Translations under genes and position numbers: made by a program
The notes under the pieces: model-generated
The model's input: the letters and a program-made list of their open reading frames with translations, nothing else
Told to the model about the DNA's origin: nothing
The model's database searches: none
NCBI GenBank assembly: GCA_002255935.1
Contig: NKIO01000007.1
Span: forward strand, 1 to 64,000
DNA length: 64,000 bases
Origin: Comamonadaceae bacterium PBBC2
GTDB taxonomy: Bacteria > Pseudomonadota > Gammaproteobacteria > Burkholderiales > Burkholderiaceae_C
Direction of reading: 5' to 3'
Shown here: positions 19,905 through 28,841 of the stretch, in pieces
How the letters are laid out: every line of letters begins with the position of its first letter
Position numbering within the stretch: the stretch's first letter is position 1

Positions 19905-21512
19905 TTAGTGCTTGATGATGTAGAAGTCTTTGCTACGGTAGTGGTCTTGCGGATTCGACTCCGAATAGCCACCCACATACGACTTGATCAGGCGTGGCAG
20001 GGAGTACTGCACCAGAGGAATGATCGGGTAGCCATCCATGATCTTCTTGGAGGCTTGGGTCAGCAACTCTTTGCGCTTGACCGGGTCGGCAGATTGCGTG
20101 CCTTTTTGGATCAATGCTTCCGCTTCACGGTCGCAATAGAAGTTGGTGTTCTGGTCCGAATCACAGCGCACCAGTGCCAGGAATGAGGTGGCGTCGTTGT
20201 AGTCCGCCAGCCAGCCATTGCGCCCGATCTCGAATGCGCCGTCGTGACGCCGTTTGGCCAAAACCTTGAACTCCATGGCCTCAGTTTCCAGGATGATGCC
20301 GAGCTTGGTCTTCCATTCTGACGCCGCAAAAATGGCCATCTTCTTGTGGTAATCACTGACGTTGTATGCAAAGGTGTATTTGGTACCCGGCTTCACACCG
20401 GCCTCTGCCAACAGCTTCTTGGCCTCAGCAATGCGCTTGTCCATCGGCCAGGTAGCCCATTCATAGGGAGTGGGATCTGCCCCGGCAACGCCCGCCACGA
20501 TCAGGCTGTATGCTGGCGCTTGTCCATCGGCGGTAACGCGCTTGGACAAAATGTCACGATCCAAAACCATCGAAAGTGCCTTGCGCACGCGCACATCCTT
20601 GAAGGTCGTCTTGGTCTGGAAATCGTAGTAGCGCAGGCCAATCACAGCCTGGTTCTTCAGCTCCTTGGGGTACTGGGCTTTGTACTTGTCAAACACGCCT
20701 GGGGGCATTTGGTAGACGTAATCCGTCTCACCCGATTCCCACAGCTTGATATCGGCAAACTGGTCTTCAATCGGCAAGTAGGTTACCTTGGTAAGGCGCA
20801 CATTGGCAGCATCCCAGTACTGTGGATTCTTCTCAATGACGATGCGGTTGTTGACCTGCCAATCCTTCAGGATGTAGGCGCCATTACCCACCGTGTTGCC
20901 AGGCTTGACCCAGTCTTTGCCAAATTTTTCGACCGTAGCCTTGTGCACCGGGCCCAGTTGTGTGTTGGCTACCAGTTCCGGCAAAAAAGAAATCGGGTCT
21001 ACCGTTTTGATCTCCAGCGTGTACTTGTCCAGGGCCTTCACACCCACTTCGCTGGTGGGCTTTTTGCCCATTGCCACTTCCAGGCCATTGAGCAGAAAGA
21101 CGCCGAATGTGGAGGCATAGGGCGACGCAGTCTTGGGGTCCACAAAGCGGCGAATGCCGTACACAAAGTCTTCGGCGGTGATATTGACGCCATTGGAGAA
21201 CTTGGCGTTTGTGCGCAGCTTGAAGACCCAGGTCGTTGGATTGGTTTGCTTCCAGCTTTCTGCCACGCCGGGTACGGTTTTGCCCGTGGTGTCGGTCGCC
21301 GTCAGGCCCTCAAACAAGTCCCGCAAAATCTGATTGGCGGGCACGGTTTCCGCAACGGCGGGGTCCATGCTTTCAGGCTCAGATCCGTTGGACCGGACCA
21401 TGGTCTGCGTGGCGTGAAACTGGGTCCCGGCAGGGATGTCGGTCGCCATACTTGGGCCAGCCAGCGCTAGGCACAGCGCCATGCAGGTAGAAAGTTTGAA
21501 CGGTGAAAGCAT
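19905..21512 (-). CDS. oppA: Periplasmic oligopeptide-binding protein OppA
   Basis: 535-residue family 5 substrate-binding protein with a signal peptide (…LALAGPSMA). The start of the mature protein has the OppA/MppA pattern NGSEPESMDPAVAETVPANQILRDLFEGL. The domain-hinge region and C-terminal lobe (QASKKIMDGYPIIPLVQY) are in the usual order and length. It binds oligopeptides and delivers them to OppBC. AGGAA precedes the ATG. A hairpin in the 121-base gap to the next upstream gene (a second binding protein) may let oppA be expressed separately. Confidence 0.94.
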   Translation of the reverse strand: MLSPFKLSTCMALCLALAGPSMATDIPAGTQFHATQTMVRSNGSEPESMDPAVAETVPANQILRDLFEGLTATDTTGKTVPGVAESWKQTNPTTWVFKLRTNAKFSNGVNITAEDFVYGIRRFVDPKTASPYASTFGVFLLNGLEVAMGKKPTSEVGVKALDKYTLEIKTVDPISFLPELVANTQLGPVHKATVEKFGKDWVKPGNTVGNGAYILKDWQVNNRIVIEKNPQYWDAANVRLTKVTYLPIEDQFADIKLWESGETDYVYQMPPGVFDKYKAQYPKELKNQAVIGLRYYDFQTKTTFKDVRVRKALSMVLDRDILSKRVTADGQAPAYSLIVAGVAGADPTPYEWATWPMDKRIAEAKKLLAEAGVKPGTKYTFAYNVSDYHKKMAIFAASEWKTKLGIILETEAMEFKVLAKRRHDGAFEIGRNGWLADYNDATSFLALVRCDSDQNTNFYCDREAEALIQKGTQSADPVKRKELLTQASKKIMDGYPIIPLVQYSLPRLIKSYVGGYSESNPQDHYRSKDFYIIKH

Positions 21513-21587
21513 GAAGATTCCTAATCAAAAGAGGGCCAGCTGGGTTCGTTGTGCGAACCACCACCAGCCCTGCAAGGTTGCAGATAA

Positions 21588-21605
21588 GCGCTTTAAGGAA
21601 AGCGC
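21588..21605 (-). promoter_or_regulatory. Intercistronic hairpin between the two binding-protein genes
   Basis: Perfect stem GCGCTTT / AAAGCGC with a 4-base loop, without a T run. In opp-type operons such structures stabilise or process the mRNA so that binding protein and permease levels differ. That role is inferred here. Confidence 0.45.
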
Positions 21606-21633
21606 GGATTGTAGAGGGAAGCGCGAATGCTGC

Positions 21634-23463
21634 TTATTCTTTGGGCAGCTTGCTGGTATCGATATCGACATACTTCCAGAAGCCACGGGCGATGGAACGG
21701 CGCACATAACCTTCAAACCAGGGGTGCGACATATCGGTCATGGTGCGGTGTGACACCACCTTGACCGGCATATACGCCACCATCAGCTTCACGGCCTGCT
21801 GCATCAAGGCCAGGCGCTCGGGGCCATCGGGCAAGAGCTGTTGCTGCATATACAGTTTGTTGAAGGCGGGCAGGTCGAAACCTGACAAGTTGGATTGCCC
21901 TTTGGCCGGGCCGAAACCCAATTGCAGCGCACCATCGCCATCCGGCGCGCTGGCGCTGTAGGCCAAGCCCCACATCATCAACTTGTCAGAGCGCGCCATC
22001 TTCAGGTTTTCAGGCCACTTGGAAGACTTGAACACCATCTTGATGCCAATCGCGTCCATGCACTTCTTCCAGATCTCAATGCGTTCGCGGGAGAAGCCGT
22101 CGGGCTGGGTTGCGTATTCGATCACCAGGGGCTTGCCATCGGGCAGGTCGCGCCAGCCGTCGCCGTTTTTGTCGGTATAGCCATACAGGTCCAGCAGGGC
22201 CATGGCCTTGGCCGGGCTGTACTCACTCATTTCCGACTTGAACTTCTCATCGTAACCATAGGTCAGCGGCTGAATCGGGCCCTGTGCCATCGTGGCCTGG
22301 TTGCGGAAGGGCAGGCGTATCTCTTCGTCGCCGTTAAAGCCCAGTGCAATCGCGCGGCGCAGCGCCACCTTGTCTGGCGTATAGCCGCCCACAATCGGGT
22401 TGGCCATGGAGAAATAGGAAATGGTGATGTCCGGCGCCGCCGTGCGCGTCATGGTGATGCCCTGCTTCACCAGATTAGGGGCCAGCTTGTTGTTGGGGAT
22501 CGCTTGGTAGGCAAAGGTGGCATTCATTCGCTCATAGAAATCATGCTCCTTGCCCAAAAAGGCCAGGTAGCGCGGCTGCTCTTCTTCGATGATGGACACC
22601 TCGATGCGGTCCAGCATCGGCATGCGCCGACCCTTCATCAACTTTTCAACTGCTGCGGCTTCGGGGTCGTTCGGGCCGGCCTTCTCGTCGTAGTAGACCT
22701 CGCGGTAGTTGGGGTTTTTGACAAAGCTCATGCTGGAGGAGCGTGTCCACTTGTCCAGCTTGTAGGGCCCGGTGCCCACCGGGTGCTCCATGGTTTTGTC
22801 GCCGTATTTCTCAATCACCTCGCGGGCTACTGCGCCATACACGCTGGAGTCCGCCAGTTGGTAGATGAAACGTGGCCGCGTTTCGGCTAACTTGAACTGA
22901 ATGGTGTAGCGGTCTAGTGCGCGCAAGCCCTCGACTTCGGTGTCGTAATCAAACTTGGCCCCAGGCTTCTCGGCGGCTTTGCGCAGGGTGTCCATACCCA
23001 AAACGCGCAACTCTTCCAGGTCGCTGAACACCGGGCTCTTGTTCTTGGGGTCGTAAAGCCGCTTGTAGCTGTAGACAAAGTCCTGCGCGGTCAATTCACG
23101 CTTCTTGCAGTTCTGGCCATTGGCATCGCAGAAGGCCGGGTCATCGGCAAACAGAATGCCGGGCTTGATCTTGACGGTGTAGGTTCTGAAATCACTGCTG
23201 GCCACGGGCATGCCATCAGCTACCAGGGGCCTAACGACCGCAGGACGTGCTAAAAAATCGTAGCCGTACAGGCCTTCAAAAATAGCCTCGGTCACGGTGC
23301 GGGAGTAAATGTCGGAAACCTTGGCGGGGTCGAACCCGGTTTCAGCCACGCGAAACGCGTAGCGCATCACCTTCTCAGCGGTGGCCGGCTTGTCGGCTGC
23401 ACCAACGCTTGCAGCGGCCACCGTTAGCGCCACTAATGTGGCATAAATCTTGTTAACCTTCAT
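21634..23463 (-). CDS. ABC transporter substrate-binding protein, family 5 (peptide type)
   Basis: 609 residues, longer than OppA. A signal peptide ends ...AASVGA. The two-lobed family 5 fold shows MRYAFRVAETGFDP at the mature start, LTAQDFVYSYKRLYDP, and HPVGTGPYKLDKW. The gene lies upstream of and on the same strand as oppABCDF. It is also divergent (116 bases) from the permease operon starting at 23580, which lacks a binding protein. It probably serves that second importer, but may feed either. SD AGAGGAAG precedes the ATG at 23463. It is not close enough to E. coli YejA by eye to name it. Confidence 0.88.
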   Translation of the reverse strand: MKVNKIYATLVALTVAAASVGAADKPATAEKVMRYAFRVAETGFDPAKVSDIYSRTVTEAIFEGLYGYDFLARPAVVRPLVADGMPVASSDFRTYTVKIKPGILFADDPAFCDANGQNCKKRELTAQDFVYSYKRLYDPKNKSPVFSDLEELRVLGMDTLRKAAEKPGAKFDYDTEVEGLRALDRYTIQFKLAETRPRFIYQLADSSVYGAVAREVIEKYGDKTMEHPVGTGPYKLDKWTRSSSMSFVKNPNYREVYYDEKAGPNDPEAAAVEKLMKGRRMPMLDRIEVSIIEEEQPRYLAFLGKEHDFYERMNATFAYQAIPNNKLAPNLVKQGITMTRTAAPDITISYFSMANPIVGGYTPDKVALRRAIALGFNGDEEIRLPFRNQATMAQGPIQPLTYGYDEKFKSEMSEYSPAKAMALLDLYGYTDKNGDGWRDLPDGKPLVIEYATQPDGFSRERIEIWKKCMDAIGIKMVFKSSKWPENLKMARSDKLMMWGLAYSASAPDGDGALQLGFGPAKGQSNLSGFDLPAFNKLYMQQQLLPDGPERLALMQQAVKLMVAYMPVKVVSHRTMTDMSHPWFEGYVRRSIARGFWKYVDIDTSKLPKE

Positions 23464-23579
23464 TTTCTTCCTCTGGAATACACCAATGCCTTCACTGGAC
23501 GGGTGCAAGCATAATTCGCGCCTTGCGCCAGTTACATAGGCGTTTCACCCTAGCTCGAACCTCGCGAATCGGTAATTTT

Positions 23580-24518
23580 ATGTTCTCCTACATCGTCAGA
23601 CGCGTGTTGCAGATGATCCCCACCTTGATCGGTGTGGTGCTGCTGATCTTCTTTTTATTCAAGTGGTTCGGGGGCGACCCGGCCGAAATCATGGCGGGTC
23701 AATCGGCCACGGCCGCCCAGATCGCCTCCATCCGGGCGCAGTTGGGTTTGGACCAGCCGGTGACCACACAACTGTGGATTTTCTTCAAGCAAATCTTTAC
23801 GTTTGAATGGGGCAAGAGCTGGACGACCAATGAGTCCATCTCCAGCATCTTTGCCACTCGCCTGCCTGCCACGCTGACCATCATGTTGCCCATTTTGGTG
23901 CTGGAAATTGGCTTGGCCATCGTCGCCGGTATGGCCGTGGCCTATGTGCGCGGCAGTTTGACAGACCGGGTCATCATGATGATTACCACCGTGGCACTGT
24001 CCATCAGTTTGTTGGTCTACATCGTGGTGGGCCAGTATGTGTTTGGCTTCCTGCTGGGCTGGTTCCCGGTGCAGGGCTGGTCCAACGACTTGTGGAAGAA
24101 CTTGGTGACTTATGCACCATTGCCCATCCTGCTTTACGTGTTGGTGAGCCTGGCGCCCCAAACCCGGCTGTACCGCAGCTTCTTTTTGGACGAAATGGGG
24201 CACGACTATGTGCGCACGGCGCGTGCCAAAGGCGTGGCCGAGAAAACCATCCTGTTCAAGCATGTACTGCGCAACGCGATGATCCCGATCTTGACCAATG
24301 TGGCAACCCAGTTACCGGGCATTTTCATCGGCTCTTTCCTGATTGAGCATTTCTTTTCGATTCCCGGTTTGGGGCGGGAGGTCATTGTGGCCATCAGCCG
24401 CAGCGACTATCCCGTCATCCAGGCGGCCACGGTCTACCTAGCCGCACTCACCATGGTCACCAATCTGGTGACCGATGTGCTTTATAAATTTGTTGATCCA
24501 AGGGTGGTGCTGAAATGA
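23580..24518 (+). CDS. Peptide-type ABC transporter permease (DppB/YejB group)
   Basis: 312-residue inner-membrane permease. The first helix region starts MFSYIVRRVLQMIPTLIGVV. A periplasmic loop has a WGKSW motif. Five further helices follow, with the EAA loop TARAKGVAEKTILFKHVLRNA, ending DPRVVLK. The ATG at 23580 was chosen because it begins the standard FSYIVRR start; an earlier in-frame start would add an arginine-rich tail. It overlaps the next permease as ATGA. With the adjacent fused ATPase this makes a DppBC-DF/YejBEF-like importer. Confidence 0.9.
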   Translation: MFSYIVRRVLQMIPTLIGVVLLIFFLFKWFGGDPAEIMAGQSATAAQIASIRAQLGLDQPVTTQLWIFFKQIFTFEWGKSWTTNESISSIFATRLPATLTIMLPILVLEIGLAIVAGMAVAYVRGSLTDRVIMMITTVALSISLLVYIVVGQYVFGFLLGWFPVQGWSNDLWKNLVTYAPLPILLYVLVSLAPQTRLYRSFFLDEMGHDYVRTARAKGVAEKTILFKHVLRNAMIPILTNVATQLPGIFIGSFLIEHFFSIPGLGREVIVAISRSDYPVIQAATVYLAALTMVTNLVTDVLYKFVDPRVVLK

Positions 24519-25573
24519 GCGCAACGCTAGTACAAGAGCTGCCCCATTCGCCGGGCGTGTGGGCCGCAGCCTGGAAACGTTTGAAGAACGACCGTGTCGG
24601 CATGGTGGCTTTGGGCATTACCTTGCTATTTATTTTGATGGTGGTGCTGGCACAAGTAGGTGTTATAGCCAAGGATTGGCAAAAGGAAGTGGGCACCGCC
24701 TTTGCGCCACCGCATGTGGTGGGCAAGATTGTGGATGGCTCCACCACGGCTGTGGTGGAAGGCACGGCCGGTGCCAACGTCGACCTGAGCGATGTGGACC
24801 CGCTGGCCCCGCGCTACAAGGAATGGTTTGAGGCCGCCGCCAAGGTCAAGACGGCTACGGTCGTGAAGGCAGACACCCTGATTTTTGGCGGTGATCAACT
24901 GGGCCGCGATGTGCTGAGCAAAGTGGTCAAGGGCGCGCAGGTGTCTATTACCGTGGGCCTGATTGCGGCGGTGCTGGCTACCGTCATCGGCACGGTGCTG
25001 GGTGCCATTGGCGGCTACTTTGGCGGTAAAGCGGGCGATTTTCTGGAGTGGGTCTACAACGTCTTCACGTCCATCCCCTACATCTTGCTGATGTTCTCGG
25101 TGGCAGCGGTGCTCAAGTCTGGCCCCCTGGCCAACGTGCTGGGCAGCGGTGTCTGGACGGTCATCATTATTTTGAGCGTGGTGGGCTGGACCGGCATCTA
25201 CCGCCTGGTGCGGGCTGAATACATCAAGCACCGCTCGCGCGAATATGTGCGCGCTGCCGAAGCCATTGGCGCCAGCCATGCCGCGCGCATGTTCGTGCAC
25301 ATCTTGCCCAATATCAGCCACGTGGTGCTGGTGCAATTGAGCCTGCATGTGGTGAGCTTCATCAAGGCCGAAGTGATCTTGTCCTTCTTGGGGCTGGGCG
25401 TGCCCATTGATATGGTGAGCTGGGGCACGATGTTGTCTGAAGCCCAAAACGAGTTGGTGCAAGGCAAGTGGTGGCAGTTGGCCGCTGCGACTGCTTTCAT
25501 GGCCACCTTCGTTACCGCCTTTGCGCTGCTGACCGATGCGCTGCGCGATGCGCTGGACCCAAAACTTAGGTAG
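24515..25573 (+). CDS. Peptide-type ABC transporter permease (DppC/YejE group)
   Basis: 352 residues. The first helix (MVALGITLLFILMVVLAQVGV) is followed by an unusually long periplasmic insert of about 100 residues before the FGGDQLGRDVLSKV signature. Then come five helices with the EAA loop AAEAIGASHAARMFVHILPN and the end DALRDALDPKLR. It partners the preceding permease, with its start overlapping that gene's stop by 4 bases. The large insert is seen in the DppC/YejE subgroup with fused ATPases and probably contacts the binding protein. Confidence 0.9.
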   Translation: MSATLVQELPHSPGVWAAAWKRLKNDRVGMVALGITLLFILMVVLAQVGVIAKDWQKEVGTAFAPPHVVGKIVDGSTTAVVEGTAGANVDLSDVDPLAPRYKEWFEAAAKVKTATVVKADTLIFGGDQLGRDVLSKVVKGAQVSITVGLIAAVLATVIGTVLGAIGGYFGGKAGDFLEWVYNVFTSIPYILLMFSVAAVLKSGPLANVLGSGVWTVIIILSVVGWTGIYRLVRAEYIKHRSREYVRAAEAIGASHAARMFVHILPNISHVVLVQLSLHVVSFIKAEVILSFLGLGVPIDMVSWGTMLSEAQNELVQGKWWQLAAATAFMATFVTAFALLTDALRDALDPKLR

Positions 25574-25582
25574 GCGCTTGAA

Positions 25583-27274
25583 ATGAAATCTATGACCAAT
25601 CTAATCAGCGTACAAGACCTGCGGGTGTCCTTCCGCATGAGCAAAACCTACACGGCCGAGGCGGTGAAGGGTGTGAGCTTTGATATTCCCGCCAACAGCA
25701 CGGTGGCCCTGGTGGGCGAGTCCGGCAGCGGCAAGAGCGTGACCGCCATGAGCATCATGCGGCTGTTGCCCGAGAACGCCATCGTTGGCGCGGGCAGCAA
25801 AGTCATCTATGGGGGGCGCGACTTGCTCACCGCCCCAATTGAAGATTTGCGCGCCTTGCGCGGAAAAGATATCTCCGTGGTGTTCCAAGACCCCATGAGT
25901 TCCTTGAACCCGGTATTCACCGTAGGCGAGCAGATTGCCGAAGTGCTGCGCATCCACATGGGGATGAATCCGCGCCAGGCGCTGGACCGGGCGCTGGAGC
26001 TGATGACCGAAGTCGGCATCCCCAACCCCAAGCAGCGCTTGAACGCCTACCCGCATGAGCTGTCAGGCGGCCAGCAGCAGCGCGTGATGATCGCCATCGC
26101 CATTGCCTGCGAACCCAAGCTCTTGATTGCCGACGAGCCCACCACCGCGCTGGATGTGACCGTGCAGCGCCAGATCACCGACCTGATCGCCAAGCTGCAA
26201 GAAAAGCACCACATGAGCGTGCTATTCATCAGCCATGACTTGGGCCTTGTGGGCGAAATCTCGGACCAGGTGATCGTGATGCGCCACGGCCAGGTGCGCG
26301 AGACGGGGGATGTGCACACCATCTTCAACAATGCCAAAGACAGTTACACCCAGGCCCTGATTGCCTGCCGCCCCAAGCTGGACGACCGGCCCAAGCGCCT
26401 GCCGGTGATTGACGACTTTGTGAATGGCCGCCCGATTGAAACCGAGCAGCGCGTGAGCCTGCCTGCTGTAGGTGCGCCACTGGTCAAAGTGGATGGCCTG
26501 CGCAAAGACTACAAGCTGAAGAAGGGGCTGTTTGGCCACACCATTTTTCAGGCCGTCAAGAACGCGGATTTCACACTGCACAAGGGCCGCACGCTGGGCG
26601 TGGTGGGCGAGTCGGGTTCTGGCAAAACCACGGTTGGCATGATGCTCACGCGCCTGACCGACGCGACCAGCGGCAGCATCATGTTTGAGGGCAAAGACCT
26701 GACGAATCTGAATGCCGACCAGATGCGCCCTTACCGCAGCCGCATCCAAATCATTTTCCAGAACCCCTACGCCAGCCTAAACCCGCGCTTCACGATTGCG
26801 CAAATTTTGATGGAGCCTATGCGCATCCACAAGATTGGCAAAGACGAAGACGAGCGCGCCCGCATGGCGCTGACGCTGCTGGAAAAAGTGGGCCTGCCGC
26901 GTGAAGCCTTTGGCAAATACCCGCACGAGTTCTCAGGTGGTCAGCGTCAGCGCATTGCGATTGCGCGCTGCCTGTCCATGAAGCCCGAGATCATCGTCTG
27001 CGACGAGAGCGTGAGTGCGCTGGACGTGAGCGTGCAGGCCACCGTGCTGAACCTGCTGCTAGACCTGCAGCAAGAGTTTGGCCTGTCTTATGTCTTCATC
27101 AGCCACGACCTGGCCGTGGTGAAGTACATGGCCGACGACATCCTGGTGATGAGCCAGGGTGAAGTGGTGGAGCGCGGCTTGGCCGAAGACATCTACCGCA
27201 ACCCGCAGCACGCCTACACCAAGCAGTTGTTGGCCGCTATTCCTAAAGGGTTGGCCGGGCGGGTGGAAGCCTAA
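25583..27274 (+). CDS. Fused double ATP-binding subunit (DppD-DppF/YejF type)
   Basis: 563 residues containing two complete ABC ATPase domains. The N half has Walker A GESGSGKS (45-52), signature LSGGQQQR and Walker B LLIADEPTTALD. The C half has Walker A GESGSGKT (342-349), signature FSGGQRQR and Walker B IIVCDESVSALD, where Glu-Ser replaces the usual Glu-Pro. One polypeptide therefore replaces OppD plus OppF, as in YejF and GsiA. It lies 9 bases after the DppC-like gene and ends the operon. A dispersed intergenic repeat follows. Confidence 0.93.
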   Translation: MKSMTNLISVQDLRVSFRMSKTYTAEAVKGVSFDIPANSTVALVGESGSGKSVTAMSIMRLLPENAIVGAGSKVIYGGRDLLTAPIEDLRALRGKDISVVFQDPMSSLNPVFTVGEQIAEVLRIHMGMNPRQALDRALELMTEVGIPNPKQRLNAYPHELSGGQQQRVMIAIAIACEPKLLIADEPTTALDVTVQRQITDLIAKLQEKHHMSVLFISHDLGLVGEISDQVIVMRHGQVRETGDVHTIFNNAKDSYTQALIACRPKLDDRPKRLPVIDDFVNGRPIETEQRVSLPAVGAPLVKVDGLRKDYKLKKGLFGHTIFQAVKNADFTLHKGRTLGVVGESGSGKTTVGMMLTRLTDATSGSIMFEGKDLTNLNADQMRPYRSRIQIIFQNPYASLNPRFTIAQILMEPMRIHKIGKDEDERARMALTLLEKVGLPREAFGKYPHEFSGGQRQRIAIARCLSMKPEIIVCDESVSALDVSVQATVLNLLLDLQQEFGLSYVFISHDLAVVKYMADDILVMSQGEVVERGLAEDIYRNPQHAYTKQLLAAIPKGLAGRVEA

Positions 27275-27292
27275 GCGGTTTTGTAGGAGTAG

Positions 27293-27353
27293 TTTGCTAT
27301 TGATTTAGTAGCTGCTCCCGCACTATCCACGGTCTGAATTGCCGATTTGGCTT
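27293..27353 (+). repeat. Dispersed intergenic repeat, copy 1
   Basis: Shares the core GCTGCTCCCGCACTATCCAC plus the flanks TTTGCTAT and ATTTGGCTT with copies at 31372, 34388 and 58356 (minus). It lies between the fused ATPase gene and vapC. It looks like a Comamonadaceae-type REP element; function unknown. Confidence 0.75.
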
Positions 27354-27362
27354 GGATTCTTG

Positions 27363-27791
27363 TTACAGAGTAACTAAGTGCTCTGCGGTGGCACCATGCA
27401 CCGCACTCAGTGGAATGCGTTGGTCAAAACTCACCAACCGTCCGCCGTTTTTGACCGCCAGCGCCAGCAGATACAGATCAGTGAGTTGGCTGTGGCTGTG
27501 AATGTGCGCGTGGTGAAAGTGCTGGGCATCGAGCAAACTAATGTCGTCTGGCCACATCTGGTGAATGACTGAGGCCGTCGAGCTTTGCAGCATAGACACC
27601 AAAGTTGCCAGGGGCTGTGGGCTGCTGTAACCCGGCTGACTCATGATGCGCAGGCAGCCGTTTTGGGTGAGCGGGCAGCTGGCCCAACCGTGGGCCACAT
27701 GGGCCTCAAACCAAAGCGCGGCACGTTGGTGGTGGACATGGTCCCGGTCGTGCAGGGCAATCAGCACGTTGATGTCGAGCAAGGCCCGCAT
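27363..27791 (-). CDS. vapC: VapC-type PIN-domain toxin
   Basis: 142-residue PIN-domain ribonuclease. The first acidic residue is in LLDINVLIAL (Asp6), and the C-terminal acidic pair lies in SQLTDLYLLALAV and RLVSFDQRIP. The central motif reads CPLTQNGCLRI, with Gln where many VapCs have Glu; Gln occurs in part of the family, so activity is not excluded. VapC toxins cleave RNA and are neutralised by the cognate VapB. The ATG at 27791 overlaps the antitoxin stop by one base (TGATG). Confidence 0.88.
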   Translation of the reverse strand: MRALLDINVLIALHDRDHVHHQRAALWFEAHVAHGWASCPLTQNGCLRIMSQPGYSSPQPLATLVSMLQSSTASVIHQMWPDDISLLDAQHFHHAHIHSHSQLTDLYLLALAVKNGGRLVSFDQRIPLSAVHGATAEHLVTL

Positions 27792-28075
27792 CAAATGCCT
27801 TCCGCATCGCGCAAGCGGTCAATCAACTCGTTGCTGACCACGCCGCCCCGGGCTGGCAACGGGTGAATGCCGTAACTGGCCAAGCGCTCGGAAACCTGGG
27901 GTTGAGCCTCACCCACCGCGCGATGCAGGCCAGCACCCGAATTCTGGGCCGCCGCTTGTGCAAAGGCGCTGCGTGCCAGCTCGCTGATGATTTGGCCCAC
28001 CGGCTTCTTCTCATGGCGGGCTATTTCCTTGGCGGCAAACAGCACGTCGTCGGCAATATCCAGAGTGGTGCGCAT
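27791..28075 (-). CDS. vapB: VapB-type ribbon-helix-helix antitoxin
   Basis: 94 residues. The N-terminal ribbon-helix-helix DNA-binding segment is MRTTLDIADDVLFAAKEIA, with the second helix in PVGQIISELARSAF. A flexible C-terminal tail would bind the PIN toxin. The second ATG of an ATGATG pair (28075) was chosen because AAGGAG lies 5 bases ahead; using 28078 would add one Met. It is upstream of and coupled to vapC. A perfect 12-base inverted repeat 17 bases upstream is the likely autoregulatory operator. Confidence 0.88.
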   Translation of the reverse strand: MRTTLDIADDVLFAAKEIARHEKKPVGQIISELARSAFAQAAAQNSGAGLHRAVGEAQPQVSERLASYGIHPLPARGGVVSNELIDRLRDAEGI

Positions 28076-28091
28076 CATCGCTCCTTGTGAC

Positions 28092-28121
28092 TGATGTTTG
28101 ATGATATAGCATCAAACATCA
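28092..28121 (-). promoter_or_regulatory. Operator of vapBC: perfect 12-base inverted repeat
   Basis: Arms TGATGTTTGATG and CATCAAACATCA (28092-28103 and 28110-28121) are perfectly complementary around a 6-base AT-rich centre, just upstream of the vapB ribosome binding site. Each arm itself contains two TGATG units, which suits a pair of ribbon-helix-helix dimers. Confidence 0.82.
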
Positions 28122-28247
28122 CGGTGCTCGTGATGTTCACTGCAGGCTAAGGGGTGCTCGCATCCCGCTTGTGCCCGGCCGCGCCAAACACTTGCAGCAT
28201 CGCAGTCCCTCATAATGAACAGTCGCCACAAGCACCAGGAGATTGCC

Positions 28248-28814
28248 ATGGGTCTACCCGCCAAAACCCCCCAGTTCAGCGCCGCGGACTATCTGGCCTG
28301 GGAACGCACGCAGCTGGACCGCCATGAGTTTGTGGATGGCGATGTGTTTGCGATGGCTGGGGCCGAGGACCGGCATGTGACTGTGGCTGGCAATATGTAT
28401 ATGGCTCTGCGCCAGCACCTGAGCGGCAGCCCGTGCCGCACGTACATGAGCGACATGCGCCTGCAGGTGGCCGCTGCAAATAGTTACTTTTACCCCGATG
28501 TGCTGGTCACCTGCAGTGCGCAGGATTTGGCCAGCCCGCTGGTAAAAACCGAACCCAGACTGATCGTCGAGGTGCTCTCCCCCAGCACCGCCGCGTTTGA
28601 TCGGGGCCTGAAGTTCAGCCACTACCGCAGCCTGGCCAGTTTGGAGGAGTACGCGCTGATCGACTTGGACACCCGCACCACCGACTGCTACCGCAAAGGC
28701 CCGGATGGACTGTGGGTGCTGCACCCGTTTGCGCGGGGGGACGAACTCGCGCTGGCCAGCGTCGGGCTGGTGTTGCCTGCGGCGCAGTTGTTTGCCGAAG
28801 TGCCGGAGCAGTAG
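28248..28814 (+). CDS. Uma2 family (DUF820) putative restriction-endonuclease-fold protein
   Basis: 188 residues. The Uma2 pattern begins with S-A-x-DYLAWE, HEFVDGDVFAMAGA. It continues with the catalytic-fold motif YFYPDVLVTC, then EPRLIVEVLSPSTAAFDRGLK and a DLDTR strand. The PD-(D/E)xK-like residues (Asp in YPDVLV, Glu-x-Leu in IVEVLS) are present. Family function is unresolved; such genes are multiplied in cyanobacteria and scattered in proteobacteria. ATG at 28248 has CAGGAG 7 bases before it. It is monocistronic, downstream of vapBC and divergent from it. Confidence 0.82.
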   Translation: MGLPAKTPQFSAADYLAWERTQLDRHEFVDGDVFAMAGAEDRHVTVAGNMYMALRQHLSGSPCRTYMSDMRLQVAAANSYFYPDVLVTCSAQDLASPLVKTEPRLIVEVLSPSTAAFDRGLKFSHYRSLASLEEYALIDLDTRTTDCYRKGPDGLWVLHPFARGDELALASVGLVLPAAQLFAEVPEQ

Positions 28815-28841
28815 CCCGCCCAGCACCCTAGCCTCCGACGG

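Noticed and set aside
20346..21470. Long plus-strand open frame opposite oppA
   Set aside because: Antisense to a complete substrate-binding protein; no domain pattern.
21634..27274. Naming the second importer yejABEF
   Set aside because: Fused ATPase and long DppC-type permease resemble Yej, but the binding protein lacks obvious YejA-specific stretches; symbol left empty.
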